Positions 31,281 through 39,764 of a DNA stretch of 64,000 nucleotides are shown here, one piece after another. Position 1 is the stretch's first letter; every line of letters begins with the position of its first letter. The stretch comes from Marivirga harenae (GTDB taxonomy: Bacteria > Bacteroidota > Bacteroidia > Cytophagales > Cyclobacteriaceae). The stretch is from NCBI RefSeq assembly GCF_030534335.1, contig NZ_CP130565.1, forward strand, positions 3,803,501 through 3,867,500, written 5' to 3'. A program made the translations under genes and the position numbers. The notes beneath the pieces were generated by a model. It did not search any database, was not told the origin of the DNA, and saw nothing but the letters and a program-made list of their open reading frames with translations.

Positions 31281-32495
31281 TTGCAACCAACGGAAACAAA
31301 TATATTTCTCAAAAATATAGCTCAAACTTCGCCCTTTCCCTTTTTATTAGAGATAGAACGCGCAGAAGGCATTTATTTACATTCAACGAATGGAAATAAA
31401 TATATGGACTTAATTTCCGGTGTTGCAGTTAGTAATTTAGGCCACCAACATCCAAAAGTAGTAAACGCGATTAAAGAACAACTGGAAAAGCACATGCACA
31501 TTATGGTTTATGGTGAGTATGTGCAATCATCAGTAAATAAATTAGCAAGAATCCTTGTTGAAAACCTTCCACAACATCTAAACAGTGTATATTTCTGTAA
31601 TAGTGGAGCGGAATCCATTGAAGGAGCATTAAAATTAGCTAAGAGAGTTACAGGTCGGACCGAATTACTTGCATTCAAAGGTGCCTATCATGGCAGCACG
31701 CATGGGGCACTAAGTATTTCAGCTAATGAAAAGAAAAAGTACAGGTTCAGGCCTCTTCTACCTGACGTTCGTTTTTTAAGATTAAATAAATTCGAAGATT
31801 TAAACTTAATTAGTAGAAAAACAGCTTGTGTCGTAATTGAAACCATTCAAGGTGATGCAGGAGTTCGAATTCCTGAGAGGAAATTTTTAGAAGCATTGCG
31901 TAAAAAATGCAATGAAACAGGTACTTTGCTAATTATGGATGAGATTCAATCTGGAATTGGAAGGACGGGGAAGCTTTTTGCATTCGAACATTTTGGAGTT
32001 GAACCAGATATTTTATGCACTGCGAAAGCGCTAGGAGGCGGATTACCACTAGGCGCTTTTATTGCAGATAAAAATCATATGGATTTATTTACCAAGCAAC
32101 CAATGCTAGGGCACATCAACACCTTTGGTGGAAACCCAATGAGTTGTGCAGCAGCTGCTGCTACCCTAGAAGTCATCTTAGAAGGTAATTTCTTGAATGA
32201 AGTGGAAAGGAAAGGTGAGAAAATTGAAAATTTAATAAATCATCCATCAATAGTAGAAATAAGGAGAAAAGGGATGATGTTTGCCTTTGAATTTGAAACT
32301 GAAGAAATTGTAGGTAGGATTGTTGAAAACTGCCTGGAAAATGGTGTTATCTGTTTTTGGTTTCTTTCGTGCCCAAACAGCTTTAGAATTGCTCCTCCCC
32401 TAACAATAAATGACGAGGAAATTGAAAAAGCCTGCAAGGTCATTAATGAGGCTATTGAGAAAGCCGTAAAGCTGATTAATAATGATCAGTCATAA
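31281..32495 (+). CDS. Class III PLP-dependent aminotransferase (acetylornithine aminotransferase-like)
   Basis: The 404-residue protein is a fold type I, class III aminotransferase. Visible motifs are GVAVSNLGHQHPKV, CNSGAESIEGALKLAKR (phosphate-binding segment), FKGAYHGSTHG, DEIQSGIGRTGKLFAFE with the cofactor-ring aspartate, and TAKALGGGLPLGA, where Lys249 should form the PLP Schiff base. The start is a TTG at 31281; the next in-frame ATG would remove about 41 conserved residues. The family includes acetylornithine, 4-aminobutyrate and other omega-aminotransferases, and the substrate cannot be told from sequence alone. No arginine-biosynthesis genes lie next to it, so I give no gene symbol. 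It follows the acyl-CoA-binding protein by 13 bp and precedes the release-factor-like gene by 22 bp. Confidence 0.9.
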   Translation: MQPTETNIFLKNIAQTSPFPFLLEIERAEGIYLHSTNGNKYMDLISGVAVSNLGHQHPKVVNAIKEQLEKHMHIMVYGEYVQSSVNKLARILVENLPQHLNSVYFCNSGAESIEGALKLAKRVTGRTELLAFKGAYHGSTHGALSISANEKKKYRFRPLLPDVRFLRLNKFEDLNLISRKTACVVIETIQGDAGVRIPERKFLEALRKKCNETGTLLIMDEIQSGIGRTGKLFAFEHFGVEPDILCTAKALGGGLPLGAFIADKNHMDLFTKQPMLGHINTFGGNPMSCAAAAATLEVILEGNFLNEVERKGEKIENLINHPSIVEIRRKGMMFAFEFETEEIVGRIVENCLENGVICFWFLSCPNSFRIAPPLTINDEEIEKACKVINEAIEKAVKLINNDQS

Positions 32496-32517
32496 TTATT
32501 GTAATTGGTAAGAGAAT

Positions 32518-33189
32518 ATGGCAGCTTTTCATCTCTTAAAAAAAATAGACGCTAATCAGTTATCTAAATTAATAGATAGTTTTCAAAAGGAACACGTGAA
32601 TGTTAACTATCAACCTTCAAGGCATTTACTTGAATTTTCGGAAGGAGAAGAGTTATCTGTTCGACTACCGTTTTTCATCAAATACGAACACCATAAAATA
32701 ATACCCTCTAATTTTCTTATCGTCTTGATTCACTCGGGGGAAGCTGCCCTGGCTTATTCTGAGGAAGATCAAATTACAGAACATAAGATGGTCAAAGCTT
32801 ATATGGTAAGACAAAAGCAAGGAAAGAGTCAGATTAAACACCTTAAAACTAAAGGGAAATCTAAAGCGGGTTCTCGAGTTAGATTAGCAGGCACCGACCA
32901 TTTTTTTGAGGAAATAAATGAAAAAATATCAGAATGGAATGAGTATTATGATATTGATAAAATCGCTATAAGTTGCAATAAAACGCTACAGCCTTATTTC
33001 TTCAATAGAAGTGATGCCGCACTAAAAAAAGATGATAACAGGATAATCAAAATTCCTAAACATATACAAGAGGCAAATTTCGAAAACTTAACATCTATTC
33101 ACAAATATCTAATATCAACGGAGTTGAATTTTGAAAACTCTGAAAAGGATTTTATAAAGGAATTGGTTTTAAATATAACAAATGAGTAA
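32518..33189 (+). CDS. Vms1/ANKZF1-like (VLRF1) peptidyl-tRNA hydrolase candidate
   Basis: The 223-residue protein has no signal peptide. Its central motif RQKQGKSQ (residues 98-105), followed by KSKAGSRVR (114-122), matches the catalytic loop of VLRF1 domains, which are eRF1-related. There a conserved Gln (here Gln105) takes the place of the GGQ glutamine and helps release nascent chains from peptidyl-tRNA on stalled ribosomes. The preceding strands (FLIVLIHSGEAALAYSE) and the later helix (EEINEKISEWNEYYDI) fit this fold. A Bacteroidota branch of the family is established knowledge; the assignment here is my motif reading. The TlpA gene start overlaps its last 8 bases. If correct, it acts in ribosome-associated quality control; a conserved unknown protein is the alternative. 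Confidence 0.72.
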   Translation: MAAFHLLKKIDANQLSKLIDSFQKEHVNVNYQPSRHLLEFSEGEELSVRLPFFIKYEHHKIIPSNFLIVLIHSGEAALAYSEEDQITEHKMVKAYMVRQKQGKSQIKHLKTKGKSKAGSRVRLAGTDHFFEEINEKISEWNEYYDIDKIAISCNKTLQPYFFNRSDAALKKDDNRIIKIPKHIQEANFENLTSIHKYLISTELNFENSEKDFIKELVLNITNE

Positions 33190-33754
33190 AAAAATAAACT
33201 GGAGAAAGGAAGCAATTAGCTGGGGAGTAATGATTGCCATTTTTGGAACACTTTACATCACAGGCTGGCATGCACCTGTTATGGGGAAAATACAATCTTG
33301 GCTTTTAGCCACGCATCTGATTACGCCATCAATAGAAAACATAGAAATTGAATCTTTTAATTTTGATGGCGAATTAATTACTCCTAATGGCGAAAGAATT
33401 TCTTATGCGCAATTACAGAACAAAACCATTTTCATTAATTATTGGGCTACTTGGTGTCCACCTTGCTTGGGTGAAATGCCCCATATAGAAAAACTATATC
33501 AACAGCTTAAAGATAATCATGATATTGCGTTTTTAATGATTTCAAAGGACAATGATTTTAATAAAGCAATAAAATTTAAAGAAAAAAAAGAGTATGAATT
33601 ACCCATCTATCAGGAATTGAGAAGCCCAGTACAATTACAGTCTCAAACCCTCCCTACGACCTTTGTGATTAAACAGGGAAAAATCGTCTTCCGAAAAGAA
33701 GGTATGAGTAATTTTAATACTGAGGAATTCAGAGATTTCTTAAGCAAAAACTAG
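33182..33754 (+). CDS. TlpA-type membrane-anchored thioredoxin
   Basis: The 190-residue protein has an N-terminal membrane anchor (about residues 11-28) and a periplasmic thioredoxin fold of the TlpA/ResA class. The active site is WCPPC (Cys92 and Cys95), preceded by the strand IFINYWAT and followed by EMPHIEKLYQQL. The cis-proline loop is visible as LPTTFVI. Such proteins reduce disulfides in the periplasm, often for cytochrome c maturation or envelope repair. The ATG overlaps the previous gene by 8 bp, which implies translational coupling. No cytochrome maturation genes are next to it, so the partner is unknown. Confidence 0.92.
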   Translation: MSKKINWRKEAISWGVMIAIFGTLYITGWHAPVMGKIQSWLLATHLITPSIENIEIESFNFDGELITPNGERISYAQLQNKTIFINYWATWCPPCLGEMPHIEKLYQQLKDNHDIAFLMISKDNDFNKAIKFKEKKEYELPIYQELRSPVQLQSQTLPTTFVIKQGKIVFRKEGMSNFNTEEFRDFLSKN

Positions 33755-33780
33755 AATCTTTAGCTCAATGAATTTTTGCA

Positions 33781-33795
33781 AAACCAAATTGGTTT
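33781..33795. promoter_or_regulatory. 15-bp inverted repeat upstream of alkB
   Basis: AAACCAA and TTGGTTT form perfect 7-bp arms around one central A, 57 bp upstream of the alkane monooxygenase ATG. The one-base centre makes it a poor hairpin but a reasonable binding site for a dimeric regulator. It could be chance. No regulator gene is adjacent. Confidence 0.35.
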
Positions 33796-33852
33796 ATTAG
33801 GTATAAACATCTTATTTTAGGTGAATTATTTAAAATCTTTAAAATCGATTCC

Positions 33853-34938
33853 ATGAGCTGGTTACGAAAAATTGGTTTCTTCAGTGCTTTTATCATTCCT
33901 ACCTTAACCATAGTAGGATTCTACTTTGGTGGAATTGCTAATTTATCTGCATTAATTTTCGTTTATGCGTTGATACCTTCCATTGATGCAGCTGTTGGAA
34001 GAGATTACAATAATATTCCCAAGGAAGCTGTAAAGAGTGTTTCCAATGATTTCTATTACAGATTTATCACCTATTGCTGGACATACTTTCAATTGGCATT
34101 TTTGCTTTGGGCTGTATGGGTTGTTTCAACTAATCAATTAACAGTATTTGAAGCAATTACATTCACTATTGCAGTTTCCTTATCTACGGGAGGAATAGGG
34201 ATAACAGTTGCTCATGAGTTAGGGCATAAAAAGTCAAAATTAGAGAAGTTTTATAGCAAAGTGCTATTAATGAGTGTTAGTTATATGCATTTTTATATCG
34301 AGCACAATAAAGGTCATCACCTGCGTGTTTCCACACACGAGGACCCTGCAACCAGCAGAGAAAATGAAAGCTTTTATGCATTTTGGTGGCGCTCTGTAAG
34401 TCAAGGTTATTTAAGTGCCTGGGAAATAGAAAACAAGCGATTAGAAAGAAAGAATAAACCCAAATTCTCCATTCATAATCAGATGATATGGTTTACACTT
34501 TTGCCTTTCATTTTTGCTTTTAGCTTAACTTTGGGTGTAAGCATCATAATAGGAGCGTTCACCTGGATTCCATTTGCATTCTTTTTTGCACAAAGCTTTC
34601 TGGCATTTTCCTTATTAGAGGCTGTCAATTATGTTGAACATTATGGGTTAAGAAGAAAAAAACTAGATGATCAGCGCTATGAAAGAGTAGCTCCGCATCA
34701 TTCTTGGAATGCCAATCATATGGTGAGTAATTTCTTTCTTTTCCAGCTTCAAAGACACTCAGACCATCATTTTAATGCCATCAAACGATATCAAGTTTTG
34801 GACAATTATGAAAGTGCTCCACAACTGCCAGCAGGATATCCAACAATGATTCTTCTGGCACATTTCCCTCCATTATGGTTTAAAGTGATGAATCCAAAAT
34901 TGCAAAAATGGAATAATCTAAAATCGACAACTTCCTAA
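33853..34938 (+). CDS. alkB: Alkane 1-monooxygenase (AlkB-type membrane di-iron hydroxylase)
   Basis: The 361-residue integral membrane protein carries all histidine motifs of AlkB: HELGHK (121-126), EHNKGHH (140-146), NYVEHYGL (near 259) and LQRHSDHH (near 300). These ligands bind the di-iron centre that hydroxylates the terminal carbon of medium-chain n-alkanes, using electrons from rubredoxin. About six hydrophobic helices are evident. Length is slightly below the Pseudomonas enzymes (around 400), as usual for Bacteroidota homologues. No rubredoxin or rubredoxin reductase gene lies in this window, so electron donors must be encoded elsewhere. A related fatty-acid hydroxylase role cannot be excluded, but the NYxEHYGL signature favours AlkB. 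The gene appears monocistronic, with a palindrome 57 bp upstream. Confidence 0.9.
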   Translation: MSWLRKIGFFSAFIIPTLTIVGFYFGGIANLSALIFVYALIPSIDAAVGRDYNNIPKEAVKSVSNDFYYRFITYCWTYFQLAFLLWAVWVVSTNQLTVFEAITFTIAVSLSTGGIGITVAHELGHKKSKLEKFYSKVLLMSVSYMHFYIEHNKGHHLRVSTHEDPATSRENESFYAFWWRSVSQGYLSAWEIENKRLERKNKPKFSIHNQMIWFTLLPFIFAFSLTLGVSIIIGAFTWIPFAFFFAQSFLAFSLLEAVNYVEHYGLRRKKLDDQRYERVAPHHSWNANHMVSNFFLFQLQRHSDHHFNAIKRYQVLDNYESAPQLPAGYPTMILLAHFPPLWFKVMNPKLQKWNNLKSTTS

Positions 34939-34988
34939 TTAAAACTTGTTAAGGCCTATCGAATACATGTGATTAGCATTCTCAAACA

Positions 34989-36143
34989 TCATTTTGGATT
35001 ACCTTTTAACTGAGTCGACAATATGACCACACCTAGCGCCATTAAGGCGATAAACAAAAAAGATGCTTGTAAATTTAGCCAATCTGCCAAATATCCGATT
35101 AAAGGAGGTGCCAATAAAAATCCAAAAAAGCCCATTGTGGAAACGGCCGCTAAAGCCACACTAGAGCTCATAGATTTAGATTTTCCAGCAAGACTAAACA
35201 CCAAGGGGACAACTGAGGACACTCCTGCGCCCACAATAAAAAAGGCCAATAAGGAAACGATTTTGCCTGGAAACAAAATCAAAATCAATAGTCCGCTGAA
35301 ATTCAGAAGGCCACTAAAAAAGATAATTCTTTTCACGCCAAATTTAGTAGTGAAATAATCGGCAACAAATCTAACCCCTGCCATACTAATCATGAAAAAC
35401 ATATAGGCTAACCCTAATATATCTTTCGGTGCATTCACCACTTTTTTATAGTACACTCCACTCCAATCAAACATGGTCCCTTCGCACATCATAGAGCAAA
35501 AGGCAATTATCCCTAAAAGCAATAATGACCTATCAGGAATGGCAAAAATCGGCTTATCCTCGCTCTCGTCTAAGTCTGATTTAATTAGATACTTAAAACT
35601 AATAATTGCGGCAATAATGCTAGCACTGAAAATTAAGATGTAATGATATTTCAATAAGATTTCCTTACCTATCATAAATGCACCTACAATTGCACCAAAG
35701 AAGCCGGCTAAACTCCACATTCCATGAAAACTAGCCATTATATTCTTTTTATACTCTTTTTCTAAACTGACGGCTTGTGTATTGATTGCAATATTTACCA
35801 TATTACCCATTAAGCCGAAAAGAAATAAAACAAATCCTAAGATGAATATATTTTCAGATATTGCTATGGCGACTAAGGACAGTAAATAAAGAATAATTGA
35901 TAATCGTGCAACTAAAAAACTATTCCATTTTGCTACTAAAAAGCCCGCTACAGGAAGTGAAATGAATGAACCTATAGGTAACATGAGAAGGAGTGTACCC
36001 AATTCAGCTTCACTTAATGAAAATTTTTCTTGAATAGTGGGGATTCGAGATGCCCAACTAGCGAAGGTAAGTCCGTAACAAAAAAATATAGTGCTAATTG
36101 CCCATCGTGATTTTACCAATAGACTTTGCGGAAAATGAGCCAT
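34989..36143 (-). CDS. Major facilitator superfamily transporter
   Basis: The 384-residue protein has about twelve hydrophobic helices in two six-helix halves, as in MFS permeases. The first half contains ASWASRIPTIQEKFSLSEAELG and the loop GFLVAKWNS, resembling YbjJ/fucose-permease-like members. The cytoplasmic mid-loop (about 190-200) is acidic (SDLDESEDKP). The substrate is not predictable. It lies 48 bp downstream of the PspC gene on the same strand and faces alkB convergently across about 50 bp. Confidence 0.88.
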   Translation of the reverse strand: MAHFPQSLLVKSRWAISTIFFCYGLTFASWASRIPTIQEKFSLSEAELGTLLLMLPIGSFISLPVAGFLVAKWNSFLVARLSIILYLLSLVAIAISENIFILGFVLFLFGLMGNMVNIAINTQAVSLEKEYKKNIMASFHGMWSLAGFFGAIVGAFMIGKEILLKYHYILIFSASIIAAIISFKYLIKSDLDESEDKPIFAIPDRSLLLLGIIAFCSMMCEGTMFDWSGVYYKKVVNAPKDILGLAYMFFMISMAGVRFVADYFTTKFGVKRIIFFSGLLNFSGLLILILFPGKIVSLLAFFIVGAGVSSVVPLVFSLAGKSKSMSSSVALAAVSTMGFFGFLLAPPLIGYLADWLNLQASFLFIALMALGVVILSTQLKGNPK

Positions 36144-36191
36144 TCGTGAAATGATTTTCGAATAGAATTCAAATTTAGCGAGGAATTATTC

Positions 36192-36407
36192 CTAATAATA
36201 CCATTTTGACCTGCCTCTCCTCAACATTTTTCTCACATCACGTATAAATGCTAAGGCTAAATATATTAATATTGGGGAGCCAAATGTTAAAAAGGAGGAA
36301 TAAATAAAAAATATTCTAATATGAGAAGTAGGAAGATCCATCATTTCACCCAGTCGGGTGCAAACGCCAAATGCCTGATTTTCGATGAATTGTTGAACTT
36401 TTTTCAT
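36192..36407 (-). CDS. Small PspC-domain membrane protein
   Basis: This 71-residue protein fits a lone PspC domain. The N-terminal part FGVCTRLGEMMDLP matches the PspC GVCaGLAeyf-type motif, followed by a membrane segment (about 29-53) and a basic tail (RKMLRRGRSKWYY). PspC proteins take part in membrane-stress responses and toxin-like control of the Psp system. No pspA or pspB gene is nearby. It precedes the MFS gene on the same strand. Confidence 0.8.
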   Translation of the reverse strand: MKKVQQFIENQAFGVCTRLGEMMDLPTSHIRIFFIYSSFLTFGSPILIYLALAFIRDVRKMLRRGRSKWYY

Positions 36408-36494
36408 AATATCCCTTGAATTTAAACAAATAAGGCAAATGCCTCGTTAATTATTCGATAAAAGTAGAAATCTTTTCTTAAATTTACTAAATAC

Positions 36495-36526
36495 ATTGGA
36501 ATAGTTCCAATATAAATATAATTTCG
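36495..36526 (+). promoter_or_regulatory. Promoter with overlapping palindrome upstream of OmpA/TPR lipoprotein gene
   Basis: A -7-like octamer TAATTTCG (36519-36526) is preceded, with 19-bp spacing, by TTGG (36496-36499) at the -33 position. The -33 box sits inside a perfect inverted repeat, ATTGGAA-TAG-TTCCAAT (36495-36511). This arrangement suggests an operator for a repressor or activator. The gene's ATG follows 26 bp later. Confidence 0.5.
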
Positions 36527-36552
36527 CATTAACTTCCAAACATAATCAAATA

Positions 36553-38358
36553 ATGAATCAAATGAGACAATTATTTTACGCAGCTGTTCTTTTAGGAACA
36601 ATGACTTTTTCAGGTTGTGCATTAAATAAGATGATGCAGGCCGCAGAAGAGCAAGCTATTGATGTAACTCCAAATCCTCTAGAGCTTCATGGTGAAGAGG
36701 TAGCATTCACGGTAGACTTTCAATTACCTTCTAAAATGCTTAAAGACGGAATCACCTATACAGTAAATCCATACTACGTCTATGGCGACAAAGAAATTGC
36801 TTTAGATGCAGTGGATTTTGTGAAAGCTGATTTCCCTAACAGCGATACAGAGCCAGTTAGAACAAGTCAAGAATTCACATTCAATTATGAAGAGGACATG
36901 AATGTAAAAGGTGAATTGGTAATGCAAGGAACTGCCACAATCGAAAAGAATGGTAAGTCAGCATCTACTGATAGAAAAACCTATGCGACTGGTATCATTA
37001 CCACTTCTCAAATGGTTATGCCTTCTTATCATGCTGCTTATGCTGATCATGGTTATAACAACAAAGAAGAATTGGTACCAACAAATGTTAATTTTTACTT
37101 CGACCAAGGTAGGTCAGTTTTAAAAACTTCTGAATTAAGAAGCGATAGAGGTAAAAAATTCAATGCATTTATAGCTGATAAAAATGTAACAAAAACTGTT
37201 ACTATAACAGGTACTCACTCTCCAGAGGGTCCTGAAAGAATTAACAGTAACTTGTCGCAAGATAGAGCTAAGGCAATTGAAAACTACTACAGAAGACAAA
37301 TGAATCGTTATGACTACAAAGGCATGGCGGAATCTATTGAATTCATTTTGAAGCCAGTTGTTGAAGATTGGTCTGACTTCAAAAAAGCGTTAGCTGCATA
37401 TGATGGCATAACTGATGCTCAAAAGAGCGAATACACTAAGATTGTAAACGGTTCTGGAAGCTTTGAGGAAAAAGAAGATAGATTGCAAAAGTTATCTACA
37501 TACAAAAAAGTATTCAAAGATATCTACCCTGATTTAAGAGCTGCTAAAACTGAAGTATTAACAGTTAAAGAGAAAAAGACTGACGCAGAAATCTCTGTTT
37601 TATCTAAGCAAGTAGCTGCAGAAACTACTTCAGCTGATACATTATCTTTAGAAGAATTAATGTATGCTGCTAGCATGACTCCATCTTTAGAGGAGAAAGC
37701 TACTATTTTAAAAGCTGCGACTAAGAAAAACGATGATAGCCCAGTTGCTCACAACAATTATGGAGCAGTTCATTTAGAGTTAGCTATGGACGCTGAAGGA
37801 GATCAGATGACCTCATTAGTAGAACAAGCTATTACTCAATTTGAGATTTCTAATAAAAAATCTGAAAATGCTGAAGCTTATGCAAACTTAGCAACTGCTT
37901 ATGCTATGCAAGGAAATTACGAAAAAGCATATGATGCAGTATCTAAAGCTGATCAAATGACTTTAAGTAGCGAGAATGAAAGAGGTTTAATGGGTGTTAA
38001 AGGCGCGTTAGAAATCATGATGGGTGAGTACAGCGATGCTTCAACTTCTCTCAAAAACACTGATGATTCTGAAGTTAACATGTTTAACAAAGGATTGGCA
38101 TTAGTATTGCAAGGTAATTATGAGAATGCTGTAAGTACATTACAAGAAGTTGCAGGAAAGACTTCAGGAAAAGGTGTACATGCTCAGGCTCACTATTTAG
38201 CTGCTGTAGCTAGTGCAAGATTAGGTAAAGAAGCCGATGTAATCAGTCATTTAGAAAAAGCTGTTGCAGCTGATTCTAGCTTAAAATCGAAAGCATTGTC
38301 TGATTTAGAGTTTTCTAACTATTCATCTAACGACAACTTTAGAAATGCATTGAAGTAA
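36553..38358 (+). CDS. OmpA-like and TPR-containing lipoprotein
   Basis: The 601-residue protein starts with a lipoprotein signal and a lipobox ending FSGC (Cys22). Residues about 35-150 form a beta-rich domain. An OmpA-like peptidoglycan-binding segment follows: FYFDQGRSVL near residue 182, then TITGTHSPEGPERINSNLSQDRA. The C-terminal third (about 365-600) holds TPR-like helix pairs such as NNYGAVHLELA, AEAYANLATAYAMQGNYEKAYDA and AHYLAAVASARLG. The layout suggests an outer-membrane lipoprotein tethered to the cell wall and scaffolding partners. Some T9SS and gliding components combine OmpA and TPR parts, but I see no decisive link. The strong promoter-like element, the terminator directly downstream and the A-ending codon bias suggest high expression. 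Confidence 0.87.
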   Translation: MNQMRQLFYAAVLLGTMTFSGCALNKMMQAAEEQAIDVTPNPLELHGEEVAFTVDFQLPSKMLKDGITYTVNPYYVYGDKEIALDAVDFVKADFPNSDTEPVRTSQEFTFNYEEDMNVKGELVMQGTATIEKNGKSASTDRKTYATGIITTSQMVMPSYHAAYADHGYNNKEELVPTNVNFYFDQGRSVLKTSELRSDRGKKFNAFIADKNVTKTVTITGTHSPEGPERINSNLSQDRAKAIENYYRRQMNRYDYKGMAESIEFILKPVVEDWSDFKKALAAYDGITDAQKSEYTKIVNGSGSFEEKEDRLQKLSTYKKVFKDIYPDLRAAKTEVLTVKEKKTDAEISVLSKQVAAETTSADTLSLEELMYAASMTPSLEEKATILKAATKKNDDSPVAHNNYGAVHLELAMDAEGDQMTSLVEQAITQFEISNKKSENAEAYANLATAYAMQGNYEKAYDAVSKADQMTLSSENERGLMGVKGALEIMMGEYSDASTSLKNTDDSEVNMFNKGLALVLQGNYENAVSTLQEVAGKTSGKGVHAQAHYLAAVASARLGKEADVISHLEKAVAADSSLKSKALSDLEFSNYSSNDNFRNALK

Positions 38359-38380
38359 AATTCAAATCATTTTATATCAA

Positions 38381-38412
38381 AGCATCAGCCAGCAGGCTGA
38401 TGCTTTTTTTTT
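38381..38412 (+). terminator. Rho-independent terminator
   Basis: The 10-bp perfect stem AGCATCAGCC/GGCTGATGCT with loop AGCA is followed by a run of nine Ts. It ends the OmpA/TPR lipoprotein transcript. Confidence 0.95.
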
Positions 38413-38427
38413 GCTCAATTGTAAGCA

Positions 38428-38435
38428 TAATTTCG
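38428..38435 (+). promoter_or_regulatory. Candidate -7 element for pyruvate dehydrogenase beta gene
   Basis: TAATTTCG occurs directly after the upstream terminator and about 100 bp before the E1 beta ATG. It is identical to the octamers at 29586 and 36519. The T-run of the terminator occupies the -33 position, so the upstream half is weak. Confidence 0.4.
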
Positions 38436-38536
38436 TCAAAAGGATATAATCTTAAGAAAAGTTTATGAACTCTTAGATTTGAGTTGGTAATTGGCAGTTG
38501 AATAACTATTTTTACCCTGTAAAATTTACAAGATAG

Positions 38537-39517
38537 ATGAGAGAAATTCAGTTTAGAGAAGCACTTAATGAAGCAATGTCCGAAGAAATGAGACGTGATG
38601 AAAACGTTTTCATTATGGGTGAGGAAGTAGCGGAATACAATGGTGCATATAAAGTAACACAAGGGATGTTGGACGAGTTTGGTCCTAAAAGAGTAATTGA
38701 CACCCCAATTACTGAGCTAGGATTTTCCGGAATAGGTGTTGGAGCAGCAATGAACGGAACTAGACCAATAATAGAATTCATGACCTTCAATTTTTCATTA
38801 GTTGCAATAGATCAGATTATTAATTCTGCGGCAAAAATGATGAATATGTCTGGTGGCCAATTTAATGTACCAATAGTTTTTAGAGGAGCAACAGGAAATG
38901 CAGGCCAATTGGCGTCTCAGCATTCACAAAACTTTGAAAACTGGTATGCTAATACACCCGGTCTAAAAGTTGTTGTCCCTTCAAATCCATACGATGCTAA
39001 AGGATTACTGAAATCTGCTATTCGTGATGATGATCCTGTTATTTTTATGGAATCAGAATTAATGTATGGGGACAAGGGAGAAGTTCCTGAATCGGAATTT
39101 CTTGAACCGATCGGTAAAGCCAAAATTACAAAAGAGGGCAGTGACGCTACATTGATATCTTTTGGTAAGATGATGAAAGTAGCACATGCTGCAGCAGAGG
39201 AAATGGAGAAGGAAGGCTACTCAATTGAAGTAATAGATTTAAGAACTGTCCGACCAATTGATTATACTACCATTTTTGAATCTGTTAAGAAAACCAACAG
39301 ATGCGTAGTTGTAGAAGAAGCTTGGCCGTTAGCGTCTATTTCTGGTGATCTGACATTTAATATTCAAAAAGCAGTATTTGACTTTCTGGATGCACCAATA
39401 TTAAGAGTAAATAGTTTAGATGTGCCTGTTTCCTATGCTCCTACCCTTTTGGAAGCAGTTTTACCTAATAAAGAAAGAACAATAAAAGCACTGCGAAAAG
39501 TCATGTATTTAGACTAA
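38537..39517 (+). CDS. pdhB: Pyruvate dehydrogenase E1 component, beta subunit
   Basis: The 326-residue protein matches the beta subunit of the heterotetrameric pyruvate dehydrogenase E1 (transketolase pyrimidine-binding plus C-terminal domains). Visible features are REALNEAMSEEMRRDENVF, MGEEVAEYNGAYKVTQGM with the conserved Glu that activates thiamine diphosphate, and DTPITELGFSGIGVGAAM. RGATGNAGQLASQHSQN and VVVPSNPYDAKGLLKSAIR follow, with the ferredoxin-like C-terminal domain ending before VMYLD. It works in oxidative decarboxylation of pyruvate to acetyl-CoA. The alpha subunit, E2 and E3 are not in the window, which is common in Bacteroidota where pdhA and pdhB are separated. A branched-chain 2-oxoacid dehydrogenase beta subunit is the main alternative. 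Confidence 0.93.
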   Translation: MREIQFREALNEAMSEEMRRDENVFIMGEEVAEYNGAYKVTQGMLDEFGPKRVIDTPITELGFSGIGVGAAMNGTRPIIEFMTFNFSLVAIDQIINSAAKMMNMSGGQFNVPIVFRGATGNAGQLASQHSQNFENWYANTPGLKVVVPSNPYDAKGLLKSAIRDDDPVIFMESELMYGDKGEVPESEFLEPIGKAKITKEGSDATLISFGKMMKVAHAAAEEMEKEGYSIEVIDLRTVRPIDYTTIFESVKKTNRCVVVEEAWPLASISGDLTFNIQKAVFDFLDAPILRVNSLDVPVSYAPTLLEAVLPNKERTIKALRKVMYLD

Positions 39518-39540
39518 AAATCATTAAAACACAGCATCAA

Positions 39541-39571
39541 AAGGCTAATCTTGTTAAGGTTAGCCTTTTTT
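39541..39571 (+). terminator. Rho-independent terminator after pdhB
   Basis: AAGGCTAATC pairs with GGTTAGCCTT (one T-G wobble) around a TTGTTAA loop and continues into a T-run ending at 39571. Confidence 0.9.
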
Positions 39572-39617
39572 GTTCTCAAAAAATTAGAAATAAATTTTTA
39601 AATTATATTCAATTAGC

Positions 39618-39719
39618 ATGCAACTACTTCCAAAAAGCAGAGTCTTTGATATAGATTTAAACAAAATTGAGGAGGTCGATGCTGTACTGTCATTGAAAGT
39701 ATTAAAAATCAATAGCTAA
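39618..39719 (+). CDS. Possible 33-residue small ORF
   Basis: An ATG at 39618 opens 33 codons ending at a TAA at 39719, in the gap before the ECF sigma gene. The peptide has a plausible composition (it begins MQLLPKSRVFDIDLNKIEE). There is no recognisable domain or ribosome-binding site. It may be a real small protein, a leader peptide, a gene remnant, or chance. Confidence 0.2.
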   Translation: MQLLPKSRVFDIDLNKIEEVDAVLSLKVLKINS

Positions 39720-39764
39720 GAGTGTTGTAAATATTTAGTCGATTATTAGATTCTATAAAAAAGA

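Noticed and set aside
38372-38790. Minus-strand ORFs across the pdhB start
   Set aside because: They cross a strong terminator and the conserved start of E1 beta; no coding features.
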